A stretch of DNA of 64,000 nucleotides, taken from contig NZ_BAAGBE010000001.1 of the NCBI RefSeq assembly GCF_047149785.1, positions 1,178,001 through 1,242,000 of the forward strand, in the 5' to 3' direction. Made by a program: the position numbers and the translations under genes. Under the pieces are notes generated by a model, which was not told the origin of the DNA, ran no database searches, and saw only the letters and a program-made list of their open reading frames with translations. This document shows positions 27,400 through 35,479 of this stretch, in pieces; position 1 is the first letter of the stretch, and every line of letters starts with the position of its first letter. The DNA comes from Nitrobacter sp047149785. GTDB taxonomy: Bacteria > Pseudomonadota > Alphaproteobacteria > Rhizobiales > Xanthobacteraceae.

Positions 27400-28724
27400 T
27401 GCTCGACGACAAGGATCGCATCTTCCGCAATCTCTACGGCCTCCACGACTGGCGGCTCGCCGGCGCGCGCCGCCGTGGCGCATGGGACGGCACCAAGGCC
27501 ATCGTCGACAAGGGGCGCGACTGGATCGTCAGCGAGATGAAGGCGTCGGGCCTGCGCGGCCGCGGCGGGGCCGGATTCCCGACCGGCATGAAATGGTCCT
27601 TCATGCCGAAGGACAATGCCGACGGCCGCCCGAGCTATCTGGTCGTCAACGCCGATGAGTCCGAACCCGGCACCTGCAAGGACCGCGAGATCATGCGGCA
27701 CGATCCGCATCTCTTGGTCGAGGGCTGCCTGCTGGCCGGCGTCGGCATGGGGGCCCATGCCGGCTATATCTACGTTCGCGGCGAGTTCATCCGCGAGCGC
27801 GAGCATCTTCAGGCCGCCATCGACGAGGCTTACGCGGCCAAGCTGATCGGCAAGGACAATATCCACGGCTTCCCGTTCGATCTGTACGTCGCCCATGGCG
27901 CGGGAGCCTACATCTGCGGCGAGGAGACCGCGCTGCTGGAAAGCCTGGAAGGCAAGAAGGGCCAGCCGCGGCTGAAGCCGCCGTTCCCCGCCAATGTCGG
28001 TCTCTACGGTTGCCCGACCACCGTGAACAACGTCGAGTCCATTGCAGTCGCGCCGGACATCCTGCGGCGCGGCGCGGCCTGGTTCGCCGGTATAGGCCGC
28101 CCCAACAATGCCGGCACCAAGCTGTTTTGCATTTCGGGTCACGTCGAGCGCTCCTGCAACGTCGAGGAGGCGATGGGGGTCACGTTCCGCGAGCTGATCG
28201 ACACCCATTGCGGCGGCATCCGCGGCGGCTGGAACAATCTCAAGGCGGTCATTCCCGGCGGCTCCTCGGTGCGCATGGTGCCGGCCGAGCAGATCATCGA
28301 TACGCCGATGGATTTCGACAGCCTGAGCAAGCTGCGTTCCGGCCTCGGCACCGCCGCCGTCATCGTCATGGACAAGTCTACCGACCTGATCCGGGCGATC
28401 GCGCGGATTTCCTATTTCTACAAGCACGAGAGCTGCGGCCAGTGCACGCCGTGCCGCGAGGGGACCGGCTGGATGTGGCGGGTCTTGACCCGAATGGCGG
28501 AGGGCCGCGCCCACAAGCGCGAAATCGACATGCTGCTCGAAGTCACCACGCAGATCGAGGGCCACACCATCTGCGCGCTCGGCGACGCGGCGGCCTGGCC
28601 GATCCAGGGGCTGATCGCGCACTTCCGTCACGAGATCGAGGAGCGCATCGACCAGTATTCGCACAAGGCCGACCGCGACGATCAGGGCATCCTCGATCCC
28701 GCGCACATGGTGGCGGCGGAGTAG
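27399..28724 (+). CDS. nuoF: NADH-quinone oxidoreductase subunit F (NADH/FMN, 51-kDa)
   Basis: 441-residue NADH dehydrogenase subunit. NADH and FMN-binding GRGGAGFPTGMKWSF, then GAYICGEETALLESLEGKKG and the N3 cluster motif HESCGQCTPCREG with a fourth distal Cys (HTICALGDAAAWP) are all intact. ATG overlaps the nuoE stop (TGATG). Full length. Confidence 0.97.
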   Translation: MLDDKDRIFRNLYGLHDWRLAGARRRGAWDGTKAIVDKGRDWIVSEMKASGLRGRGGAGFPTGMKWSFMPKDNADGRPSYLVVNADESEPGTCKDREIMRHDPHLLVEGCLLAGVGMGAHAGYIYVRGEFIREREHLQAAIDEAYAAKLIGKDNIHGFPFDLYVAHGAGAYICGEETALLESLEGKKGQPRLKPPFPANVGLYGCPTTVNNVESIAVAPDILRRGAAWFAGIGRPNNAGTKLFCISGHVERSCNVEEAMGVTFRELIDTHCGGIRGGWNNLKAVIPGGSSVRMVPAEQIIDTPMDFDSLSKLRSGLGTAAVIVMDKSTDLIRAIARISYFYKHESCGQCTPCREGTGWMWRVLTRMAEGRAHKREIDMLLEVTTQIEGHTICALGDAAAWPIQGLIAHFRHEIEERIDQYSHKADRDDQGILDPAHMVAAE

Positions 28725-28728
28725 GGCC

Positions 28729-30717
28729 ATGACGAAGCTTATCATCGACGGCAAAGAGATCGACGTCCCCGCCGAGTACACGCTGTTGCAGGCGTGCGAG
28801 GCCGCCGGCGCCGAGATTCCGCGCTTCTGCTACCATGAGCGGCTGTCGATCGCGGGCAACTGCCGGATGTGCCTTGTCGAGGTGAAGGGCGGTCCGAAGC
28901 CGGTCGCGAGCTGCGCCTGGGGCGTGCGCGACTGCCGGCCCGGCCCCAATGGAGAGCCTCCGCAAATCTCCACGCGTTCGCCGATGGTGAAGAAAGCGCG
29001 CGAAGGCGTGATGGAGTTCCTGCTGATCAACCATCCGCTCGACTGTCCGATCTGCGATCAGGGCGGCGAGTGCGATTTGCAGGATCAGGCGATGGGATAC
29101 GGCGTCGATACCTCGCGCTTCGCCGAGAACAAGCGCGCGGTCGAGGACAAGTATCTCGGCGCGCTGGTCAAGACGGTGATGACCCGCTGCATCCAGTGCA
29201 CGCGCTGCGTCCGATTCTGCGCGGAGGTGTGCGGCGCGCCGGAAATGGGCGCGATCGGCCGCGGCGAGGACATGGAGATCACCACCTATCTTGAAAGCGC
29301 GCTGACGTCGGAACTGCAAGGCAACCTCGTCGATATCTGTCCGGTCGGCGCATTGACCTCGAAACCTTATGCGTTCGCGGCGCGGCCGTGGGAACTCGGC
29401 AAGACCCAGTCCATCGACGTGATGGACGCGGTCGGCTCCGCCATTCGGGTCGATACGCGCGGGCGCGAGGTGATGCGCATCCTGCCGCGCGTCAACGAGA
29501 CGGTGAACGAGGAGTGGATTTCCGACAAGACCCGCCACATCGTCGATGGCTTGCGCACCCAGCGACTCGACCGGCCCTACATCCGTGAAGACGGCGTGCT
29601 GCGCGCGGCCTCATGGTCCGAGGCGTTCGCTGCGACCGCCGCGAAGGTCTCGCGGACCGACGGTGTGCGGGTCGGCGCGATCGCCGGCGATCTTGCCGCT
29701 GTCGAGGACATGTTCGCGCTGAAGGACCTGCTGTCGAAACTCGGTTCGAGCAACGTCGCGGTGCAGGGCGGCGACGCGTTCGATCCGGCGGCGGGGCGGG
29801 CGTCCTACATCTTCAATCCGACGATTGCCGGGATCGAGCAGGCCGATGCGCTGCTGATCGTGGGCTCGAACCCGCGCAAAGAAGCGGCGATCCTCAACGC
29901 GCGCATCCGCAAGCGCTGGCGAACCGGCCAGCTTGCGATCGGCGTGATCGGCGAGAGGGCCGATCTGGCTTACGAATACGATTATCTCGGAGCCGGTCCG
30001 GAATCGCTCGCGGACCTCGCCGCCGGCAAGAACAAGTTTCTCGGCGTGTTGAAAGGCGCAAAAAATCCGATCGTGCTGGTCGGTGCGGGCGCGACATCGC
30101 GGCGTGATGGCAGGGCCGTTCTCGCAGCCGCGGCGAAGCTCGCCGCCGACGTCGGCGCGCTGAAGGACGGCTGGAACGGATTCGCGGTGCTTCACGATGC
30201 GGCGTCGCGGGTCGGCGCGCTGGACCTCGGCTTCGCGCCGGGAAAAAGCAGCTTGAACGTCGCGCAGATGACCGCACCCGCCGGGCTCGACGTTCTGTTT
30301 TCGCTCGGGGCCGACGAGATCAAGGTGCCGGACGGGACATTTGTCGTTTACATCGGCACCCACGGCGATACCGGCGCGCACCGTGCCGACGTGATCTTGC
30401 CGGGCGCGGCGTATACCGAGAAGACCGGCATCTACGTCAACACGGAAGGCCGGGTGCAGATGGCCGACCGCGCCGGCTTCCCGCCCGGCGAGGCGCGGGA
30501 GGACTGGGCCATCATCCGCGCATTGTCCGACGTGCTGGGCAGGACGCTGGGCTACGACTCGCTGGCGGCGCTGCGGCAGGCGATGTTCAAGGCGGTGCCG
30601 CACCTGATGCGGATCGACCGGATCGAGGCCGGCGATTCGCGGTCAAGAACCTTGCGGGCCGTGGCGGCACTATCGAGAAGTCGCCGTTCAAGGCTGCGGT
30701 CGACGACTATTATCTGA
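28729..30717 (+). CDS. nuoG: NADH-quinone oxidoreductase subunit G, frameshifted near the C-terminus
   Basis: 75-kDa-type subunit. N-terminal 2Fe-2S site (RFCYHERLSIAGNCRMCLVE, plus VASC), the His-Cys3 site HPLDCPICDQGGECDLQ, and the 4Fe-4S site RCIQCTRCVRFC are intact, then a molybdopterin-oxidoreductase-like domain. The open frame ends after 662 codons. From residue about 638 (base 30640) the sequence turns into an Arg/Ser-rich nonsense tail, while the conserved-looking C-terminus continues in another frame from GCG at 30639 to the TGA at 30798-30800. Adding one base near 30638 restores a protein of about 690 residues, normal for the family. So this copy has a 1-base deletion, either a real mutation or a sequencing error. 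Confidence 0.93.
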   Translation: MTKLIIDGKEIDVPAEYTLLQACEAAGAEIPRFCYHERLSIAGNCRMCLVEVKGGPKPVASCAWGVRDCRPGPNGEPPQISTRSPMVKKAREGVMEFLLINHPLDCPICDQGGECDLQDQAMGYGVDTSRFAENKRAVEDKYLGALVKTVMTRCIQCTRCVRFCAEVCGAPEMGAIGRGEDMEITTYLESALTSELQGNLVDICPVGALTSKPYAFAARPWELGKTQSIDVMDAVGSAIRVDTRGREVMRILPRVNETVNEEWISDKTRHIVDGLRTQRLDRPYIREDGVLRAASWSEAFAATAAKVSRTDGVRVGAIAGDLAAVEDMFALKDLLSKLGSSNVAVQGGDAFDPAAGRASYIFNPTIAGIEQADALLIVGSNPRKEAAILNARIRKRWRTGQLAIGVIGERADLAYEYDYLGAGPESLADLAAGKNKFLGVLKGAKNPIVLVGAGATSRRDGRAVLAAAAKLAADVGALKDGWNGFAVLHDAASRVGALDLGFAPGKSSLNVAQMTAPAGLDVLFSLGADEIKVPDGTFVVYIGTHGDTGAHRADVILPGAAYTEKTGIYVNTEGRVQMADRAGFPPGEAREDWAIIRALSDVLGRTLGYDSLAALRQAMFKAVPHLMRIDRIEAGDSRSRTLRAVAALSRSRRSRLRSTTII

Positions 30718-30800
30718 CCAACCCGATCGCGCGGGCCTCGGCCGTGATGGCGGAATGCTCGCGGCTCGCGTCCGGTCGCATGCTGACGGCGGCGGAGTGA
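30639..30800 (+). pseudogene. Out-of-frame 3' end of nuoG
   Basis: Read from 30639, this encodes AVKNLAGRGGTIEKSPFKAA, then DDYYLTNPIARASAVMAECS and a terminal LASGRMLTAAE before TGA. That is the usual ending of alphaproteobacterial NuoG (the DYYLTNPIARAS motif is recognisable), but it is in frame 0 while the upstream gene is in frame 1. nuoH starts 5 bp after this stop, as expected for the operon. Confidence 0.85.
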
Positions 30801-30805
30801 GCGCG

Positions 30806-31876
30806 ATGGCCGAATTTTTCGCAATGCCGTTATGGACGGACTTTCTCTGGCCGCTGATCGTGATGGTCGCGCAGAGCGTGCTGCTGCTTGTCGTTCTGCT
30901 GATTGCGGTCGCCTACATCATTCTTGCCGATCGCAAGATCTGGGCGGCGGTGCAGATCCGGCGCGGACCCAACGTCGTCGGGCCGTGGGGCCTGTTTCAG
31001 TCGTTCGCCGATCTTCTGAAGTTCGTGCTGAAGGAACCGATCATTCCCTCCGGCGCCAACAAGGGTGTGTTCCTGCTGGCGCCGCTGGTCTCCTGCATCC
31101 TGGCGCTGGCGGCGTGGGCGGTGATTCCGGTTAATCTGAACTGGGTGATCTCCGACATCAATGTCGGGATTCTCTACATCTTCGCGATCTCGTCGCTGTC
31201 GATCTACGGCATCATCATGGGCGGCTGGTCGTCGAACTCGAAATATCCGTTCCTCGCGGCATTGCGCTCGGCGGCGCAGATGGTCTCGTACGAAGTCTCG
31301 ATCGGCTTCGTCATCATTACCGTGCTGCTCTGTGCCGGCTCGCTGAATCTGTCGGCCATCGTCGAGGCGCAGCACGCCCGCGGTCTGGCCAGCATGATCG
31401 GACTGCCGTGGCTGACCTTCCTGAACTGGTATTGGCTGCCGCTGCTGCCGATGTTCGTGGTGTTCTATGTTTCGGCCCTGGCCGAGACCAACCGTCCGCC
31501 GTTCGACCTGGTCGAGGCGGAATCCGAACTCGTCGCGGGTTTCATGGTCGAGTACGGCTCGACGCCGTACCTGTTGTTCATGCTCGGCGAGTATGTCGCC
31601 ATCACCACCATGTGCGCGATGGGCGCGATCCTGTTCATGGGCGGCTGGCTGCCGCCGGTCGACCTGCCGCCGTTCACCTGGGTGCCCGGCGTTGTCTGGT
31701 TTTCGCTGAAGCTGCTGTTCATGTTCTTCATGTTCGCGATGGCGAAGGCGATCGTGCCGCGCTACCGCTACGATCAACTGATGCGGCTCGGCTGGAAGGT
31801 GTTCCTGCCGCTGTCGCTGGCGATGGTGGTGATCGTGGCCGGCGTGTTGCAGTTCGCCGGCATCGCGCCGAAGTGA
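30806..31876 (+). CDS. nuoH: NADH-quinone oxidoreductase subunit H
   Basis: 356-residue membrane subunit (8 spans) joining the quinone site to the proton-pumping arm. Signatures VQIRRGPNVVGPWGLFQSFA and ALAETNRPPFDLVEAESELV (charged loop at the quinone entrance) are intact, as is KAIVPRYRYDQLMRLGWKVF. ATG 30806 is just after the restored nuoG stop, in keeping with the operon. Confidence 0.97.
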   Translation: MAEFFAMPLWTDFLWPLIVMVAQSVLLLVVLLIAVAYIILADRKIWAAVQIRRGPNVVGPWGLFQSFADLLKFVLKEPIIPSGANKGVFLLAPLVSCILALAAWAVIPVNLNWVISDINVGILYIFAISSLSIYGIIMGGWSSNSKYPFLAALRSAAQMVSYEVSIGFVIITVLLCAGSLNLSAIVEAQHARGLASMIGLPWLTFLNWYWLPLLPMFVVFYVSALAETNRPPFDLVEAESELVAGFMVEYGSTPYLLFMLGEYVAITTMCAMGAILFMGGWLPPVDLPPFTWVPGVVWFSLKLLFMFFMFAMAKAIVPRYRYDQLMRLGWKVFLPLSLAMVVIVAGVLQFAGIAPK

Positions 31877-31883
31877 GGGTGTC

Positions 31884-32372
31884 ATGAGTATCAATGCAAC
31901 AGCCCGTTCGCTTCTGCTGACCGAATTCATATCGGCGTTCTTCCTCACCATGCGGTATTTCTTCAAGCCGAAGCCGACGATCAATTACCCCTTCGAGAAG
32001 AATCCGATCTCGCCGCGCTTCCGCGGCGAGCATGCGTTGCGACGCTATCCGAACGGCGAGGAGCGCTGCATCGCCTGCAAGCTGTGCGAGGCGATCTGTC
32101 CGGCGCAGGCCATCACCATCGAGGCCGGCCCGCGCCGCAACGACGGCACGCGGCGCACCGTGCGCTACGACATCGACATGGTGAAATGCATCTATTGCGG
32201 ATTGTGCCAGGAGGCCTGTCCGGTCGACGCCATCGTCGAGGGGCCGAATTTCGAATTCGCGACCGAGACCCGCGAGGAACTCTACTATGACAAGGCCAAG
32301 CTGCTCGCCAACGGCGACCGCTGGGAACGCGAGATCGCCAAAGCGATCGAACTCGATGCGCCGTACCGGTGA
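31884..32372 (+). CDS. nuoI: NADH-quinone oxidoreductase subunit I (two 4Fe-4S)
   Basis: 162-residue ferredoxin-type subunit holding clusters N6a and N6b. Both motifs present: CIACKLCEAICPAQAI and CIYCGLCQEACPVDAI. N-terminal amphipathic helices ahead of the FKPKPTINYPFEKNPISPRF segment are as usual. ATG has GGGTGTC upstream. Complete. Confidence 0.97.
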   Translation: MSINATARSLLLTEFISAFFLTMRYFFKPKPTINYPFEKNPISPRFRGEHALRRYPNGEERCIACKLCEAICPAQAITIEAGPRRNDGTRRTVRYDIDMVKCIYCGLCQEACPVDAIVEGPNFEFATETREELYYDKAKLLANGDRWEREIAKAIELDAPYR

Positions 32373-32381
32373 GATGAGGGC

Positions 32382-33020
32382 ATGATCCTTCCCGCGCTGT
32401 TCTTTTATCTGTTCGCTGGCGTGTGCGTCGCATCCGCCGCGATGGTCATCACCTCGCGCAATCCCGTGCATTCGGTGCTGTTTCTCATTCTGGCGTTCGT
32501 CAACGCCGCCGGCCTGTTCATCCTGCTGGGCGCGGAATTTCTCGCGATGATCCTCATCGTGGTCTATGTCGGCGCGGTCGCGGTGTTGTTCCTGTTCGTC
32601 ATCATGATGCTGGTTGTTCCTGTTCGTCATCATGATGCTGGACGGGGATTTCGCCGAATTGCGCGAGGGCTTTCTCGAATACCTGCCTTTCGGCATGGTG
32701 ATCGCGGCCGTCTTCCCTGGACCCTCACTCCGGCGGTCACGAAATCGATCACGGCGGCCATTCCGGGCGAGGTGAGCAATACCGAGGCGCTCGGCCTCGT
32801 GCTCTATACGAAGTACATCCATTATTTCCAGCTCGCCGGCATGGTGCTGCTGGTGGCGATGATCGGCGCCATCGTGCTGACGCTGCGGCACAGGGAAAGC
32901 GTCAAGCGGCAGGACATCAATGTCCAGAACGCCCGGACTCCCGAGATGGCGATGCGCGTGCGCCAGGTTGCCTCCGGGCAGGGACTGCAGGACGCCGACG
33001 CCGCGGAGTGGGTGAAATGA
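32382..33020 (+). CDS. nuoJ: NADH-quinone oxidoreductase subunit J with an out-of-frame segment
   Basis: 212-residue open frame. Residues 1-77 read as normal NuoJ, including the key TM3 region (EFLAMILIVVYVGAVAVLFL). Residues 78-112 are wrong: an exact 28-bp tandem duplication (32585-32612 copied at 32613-32640) shifts the frame, producing an Arg/His-rich stretch (PVRHHDAGRGFRRIARGLSR) in place of a loop and TM4. In the other frame these bases encode the expected MMLDGDFAELREGFLEYLPF, GMVIAAVF. At about 32716 a loss of roughly 28 bases returns to the correct frame at WTLTPAVTKSITAAI, and the C-terminus is normal. So the frame is open but the protein probably lacks a membrane helix. Real mutation pair or assembly error cannot be separated here. 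Confidence 0.9.
   Translation: MILPALFFYLFAGVCVASAAMVITSRNPVHSVLFLILAFVNAAGLFILLGAEFLAMILIVVYVGAVAVLFLFVIMMLVVPVRHHDAGRGFRRIARGLSRIPAFRHGDRGRLPWTLTPAVTKSITAAIPGEVSNTEALGLVLYTKYIHYFQLAGMVLLVAMIGAIVLTLRHRESVKRQDINVQNARTPEMAMRVRQVASGQGLQDADAAEWVK
32585..32640 (+). repeat. Exact 28-bp tandem duplication within nuoJ
   Basis: The 28-base unit starting GTTGTTCCTGTTCG and ending ATGATGCTG occurs at 32585-32612 and again, without mismatch, at 32613-32640. Because 28 is not a multiple of three it shifts the nuoJ frame. Confidence 0.97.
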
Positions 33021-33325
33021 CGATCGGGCTCGGTCACTACCTGGCGGTTGCCGCGATCCTGTTTACTCTCGGGATTCTCGGCATCTTTCTCAACCGCAAG
33101 AACATCATCGTCATCCTGATGTCGGTGGAACTGATCCTGCTGGCGGTCAACATCAACCTGGTGGCGTTTTCCGTATTCCTGGGCGACATCGTCGGGCAGG
33201 TGTTCACGCTGTTGGTGCTCACGGTCGCCGCGGCGGAGGCCGCGATCGGTCTTGCTGTTCTCGTTGTCTATTTCCGCAACCGCGGTTCGATCGCGGTTGA
33301 GGACGTCAATCTGATGAAGGGCTGA
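33017..33325 (+). CDS. nuoK: NADH-quinone oxidoreductase subunit K
   Basis: 102-residue three-span subunit (MrpC-like). Conserved TM glutamates are seen in LMSVELILLAVNINLVAF and TVAAAEAAIGLAVLVVYFRN. The ATG at 33017 overlaps the nuoJ stop (ATGA) and gives the standard length; the in-frame GTG at 33008 would lie inside nuoJ and is rejected. Confidence 0.96.
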   Translation: MTIGLGHYLAVAAILFTLGILGIFLNRKNIIVILMSVELILLAVNINLVAFSVFLGDIVGQVFTLLVLTVAAAEAAIGLAVLVVYFRNRGSIAVEDVNLMKG

Positions 33326-33326
33326 A

Positions 33327-33393
33327 GCATGATCCGGAAAAGCGAGGACCGGCTCTTTCCGACCGATCGAGTCATTGGTCGTGGGGTCATGCT
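33327..33393. repeat. Interspersed repeat family B, degraded copy between nuoK and nuoL
   Basis: GCATGATCCGGAAAAG (33327-33342), ACCGGCTCTTTCCGACCG and TCATGC near 33387-33392 match the arms of the family B element at 19632-19737 but the body is shortened and diverged. It fills the only sizeable gap (83 bp) inside the nuoH-M stretch, and ends just before the nuoL start. Confidence 0.55.
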
Positions 33394-33408
33394 CAATGGG
33401 GTGGGTGC

Positions 33409-35478
33409 ATGATCGAGGCAATCGTCTTTCTGCCGCTGATCGGCGCGATCCTCGCCGGGCTGATTGCCCTGGTGGGCGCGCATGGGCGCAACCCCAGCGG
33501 CGATACGGTCGACCATCACGGCGACCACGGTCATGCTCACGCGGCGACGACGCATGGTGATCACGGTCACGGCGACGACCACGGTCACGACGATCATCAT
33601 GTCAGCGAGCCTCCGGCGGCGGGATCGCGCGTTGCCGAGTTGATCACGACCGGCCTGCTGATCGCTTGCGCGGCCCTGTCATGGATGGTGCTGGTCGATG
33701 TCGGCTTCATGCATCACGACGCGCGGATTGCGCTGTTCTCGTGGATCGCTTCCGGCGATCTTCAGATCGGTTGGTCGTTGCGGGTCGATACGCTGACGGC
33801 GGTGATGCTCGTGGTCGTCACCACGGTATCGTCGCTGGTGCACTTTTATTCGATCGGATACATGGACGAGGATCCGAATCGTCCGCGCTTTTTTGGCTAT
33901 CTGTCGCTGTTCACCTTCGCGATGCTGATGCTTGTGACGGCGGACAACCTGGTCCAACTGTTCTTCGGTTGGGAGGGCGTCGGTCTCGCCAGTTATCTGC
34001 TGATCGGATTCTGGTATCGGAAGCCGTCGGCCAATGCGGCGGCGATCAAGGCGTTCGTGGTCAACCGCATCGGCGACTTCGGCTTTTCGCTCGGCATCTT
34101 TGCGGTGTTCATGCTGGTCGGCTCGACCGATTTCGATACCATCTTCGCGGCGGTGCCGGGGTTGACTGGAAAGACGGTCCACTTCCTCGCCTGGGACGTC
34201 AACGCGCTGACGCTGATCTGCCTGCTGCTGTTCATGGGCGCGATGGGCAAGTCGGCCCAGTTCCTGTTGCATACCTGGCTGCCGGACGCCATGGAAGGTC
34301 CGACGCCGGTCTCGGCGCTGATCCACGCGGCGACCATGGTGACCGCCGGGGTGTTCATGGTGGCGCGGCTGTCGCCGTTGTTCGAGCTGGCGCCGGATGC
34401 GCAAGCTTTCGTGATGTTCATCGGCGCGACCACGGCGTTCTTCGCGGCGACGATCGCTCTCGTCCAGAACGACATCAAGCGGATCATAGCCTATTCGACC
34501 TGTTCGCAGCTCGGCTACATGTTCGTTGCGATGGCGGCGGGGGCTTACTCGGTCGGCATGTTCCATTTGTTCACCCACGCCTTCTTCAAGGCGCTGATGT
34601 TCCTGGGCTCGGGTTCGGTGATCTACGCGATGCATCACGAGCAGGACATCCGCAACATGGGCGGTCTGAAGGATCGCATCCCCTACACGTATTTCGTCAT
34701 GTTTATCGGCACGCTGGCGCTGACGGGGTTTCCGCTGACGGCCGGCTATTTTTCGAAGGACGCGATCATCGAATCCGCCTACGTGTCTCACAATCCATTC
34801 GCCTACTACGGTTTCCTGATGACCGTGCTCGCTGCCGGACTGACCTCTTTCTATTCATGGCGGTTGTTCTTCAAAACCTTCCACGGAGAGCCGCACGATC
34901 AGGCTCACTATAAGGCTGCGCACGAAAGTCCGATCTGGATGCTGATTCCGATCGGTATTCTTGCGGCCGGCTCGATCCTCGCAGGCTTCCCGTTCAAGGA
35001 GTTGTTCACGGGTCACGGGGTTGAAGAGTTCTTCGGGGAATCTCTGAAGGTGCGCCCGCACCTCATCGAGGAAATGCATCACATCCCGCAAACAATCGGC
35101 TTCTTGCCCACCGCGATGATGATCCTCGGTTTTGTGATCGCGTGGCTGTTCTACGTTCTCCGGCCCGATATTCCGGTCACGCTCGCCCGCGAGCACCAGA
35201 TGCTCTATCGGTTCCTGCTCAACAAGTGGTATTTCGACGAGCTGTATGAACTGATCTTCGTACAGCCGGCGAAACGGCTCGGCCGCTTCCTGTGGAAGAA
35301 AGGCGACGGCTTCGTCATCGACGGTTTTGGTCCCGACGGCGTTTCGGCCGGGGTGCTCGACGTCACCCGAAATGTGGTGAGACTGCAGACCGGCTACCTC
35401 TATCACTATGCATTCGCAATGCTGATCGGGGTCGCCGGCCTGATTACCTGGTTCATGTTCGGCGCGGGAGGCCAGTAA
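33409..35478 (+). CDS. nuoL: NADH-quinone oxidoreductase subunit L with His-rich loop
   Basis: 689-residue antiporter-like subunit with the long lateral helix. Conserved features: FFGWEGVGLASYLLIGFWY (TM5 Glu), GAMGKSAQFLLHTWLPDAME and ALIHAATMVTAGVF, and TCSQLGYMFVAM. Between the first span (4-24) and the second (77-97) is an insertion (residues 25-72) with 12 His in 36-64 together with many Asp (HHGDHGHAHAATTHGDHGHG), a metal-binding-like loop unusual for NuoL. The sequence is otherwise complete with the C-terminal lateral helix. Confidence 0.96.
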   Translation: MIEAIVFLPLIGAILAGLIALVGAHGRNPSGDTVDHHGDHGHAHAATTHGDHGHGDDHGHDDHHVSEPPAAGSRVAELITTGLLIACAALSWMVLVDVGFMHHDARIALFSWIASGDLQIGWSLRVDTLTAVMLVVVTTVSSLVHFYSIGYMDEDPNRPRFFGYLSLFTFAMLMLVTADNLVQLFFGWEGVGLASYLLIGFWYRKPSANAAAIKAFVVNRIGDFGFSLGIFAVFMLVGSTDFDTIFAAVPGLTGKTVHFLAWDVNALTLICLLLFMGAMGKSAQFLLHTWLPDAMEGPTPVSALIHAATMVTAGVFMVARLSPLFELAPDAQAFVMFIGATTAFFAATIALVQNDIKRIIAYSTCSQLGYMFVAMAAGAYSVGMFHLFTHAFFKALMFLGSGSVIYAMHHEQDIRNMGGLKDRIPYTYFVMFIGTLALTGFPLTAGYFSKDAIIESAYVSHNPFAYYGFLMTVLAAGLTSFYSWRLFFKTFHGEPHDQAHYKAAHESPIWMLIPIGILAAGSILAGFPFKELFTGHGVEEFFGESLKVRPHLIEEMHHIPQTIGFLPTAMMILGFVIAWLFYVLRPDIPVTLAREHQMLYRFLLNKWYFDELYELIFVQPAKRLGRFLWKKGDGFVIDGFGPDGVSAGVLDVTRNVVRLQTGYLYHYAFAMLIGVAGLITWFMFGAGGQ

Positions 35479-35479
35479 G

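Noticed and set aside
27285..28781. 498-codon minus-strand frame
   Set aside because: Antisense of nuoF; His/Asp/Arg-rich without protein-like pattern.
33484..33600. His-rich repeats in nuoL considered as a separate metal-binding gene or assembly error
   Set aside because: It is in frame and continuous with NuoL on both sides, so it is a loop of NuoL.
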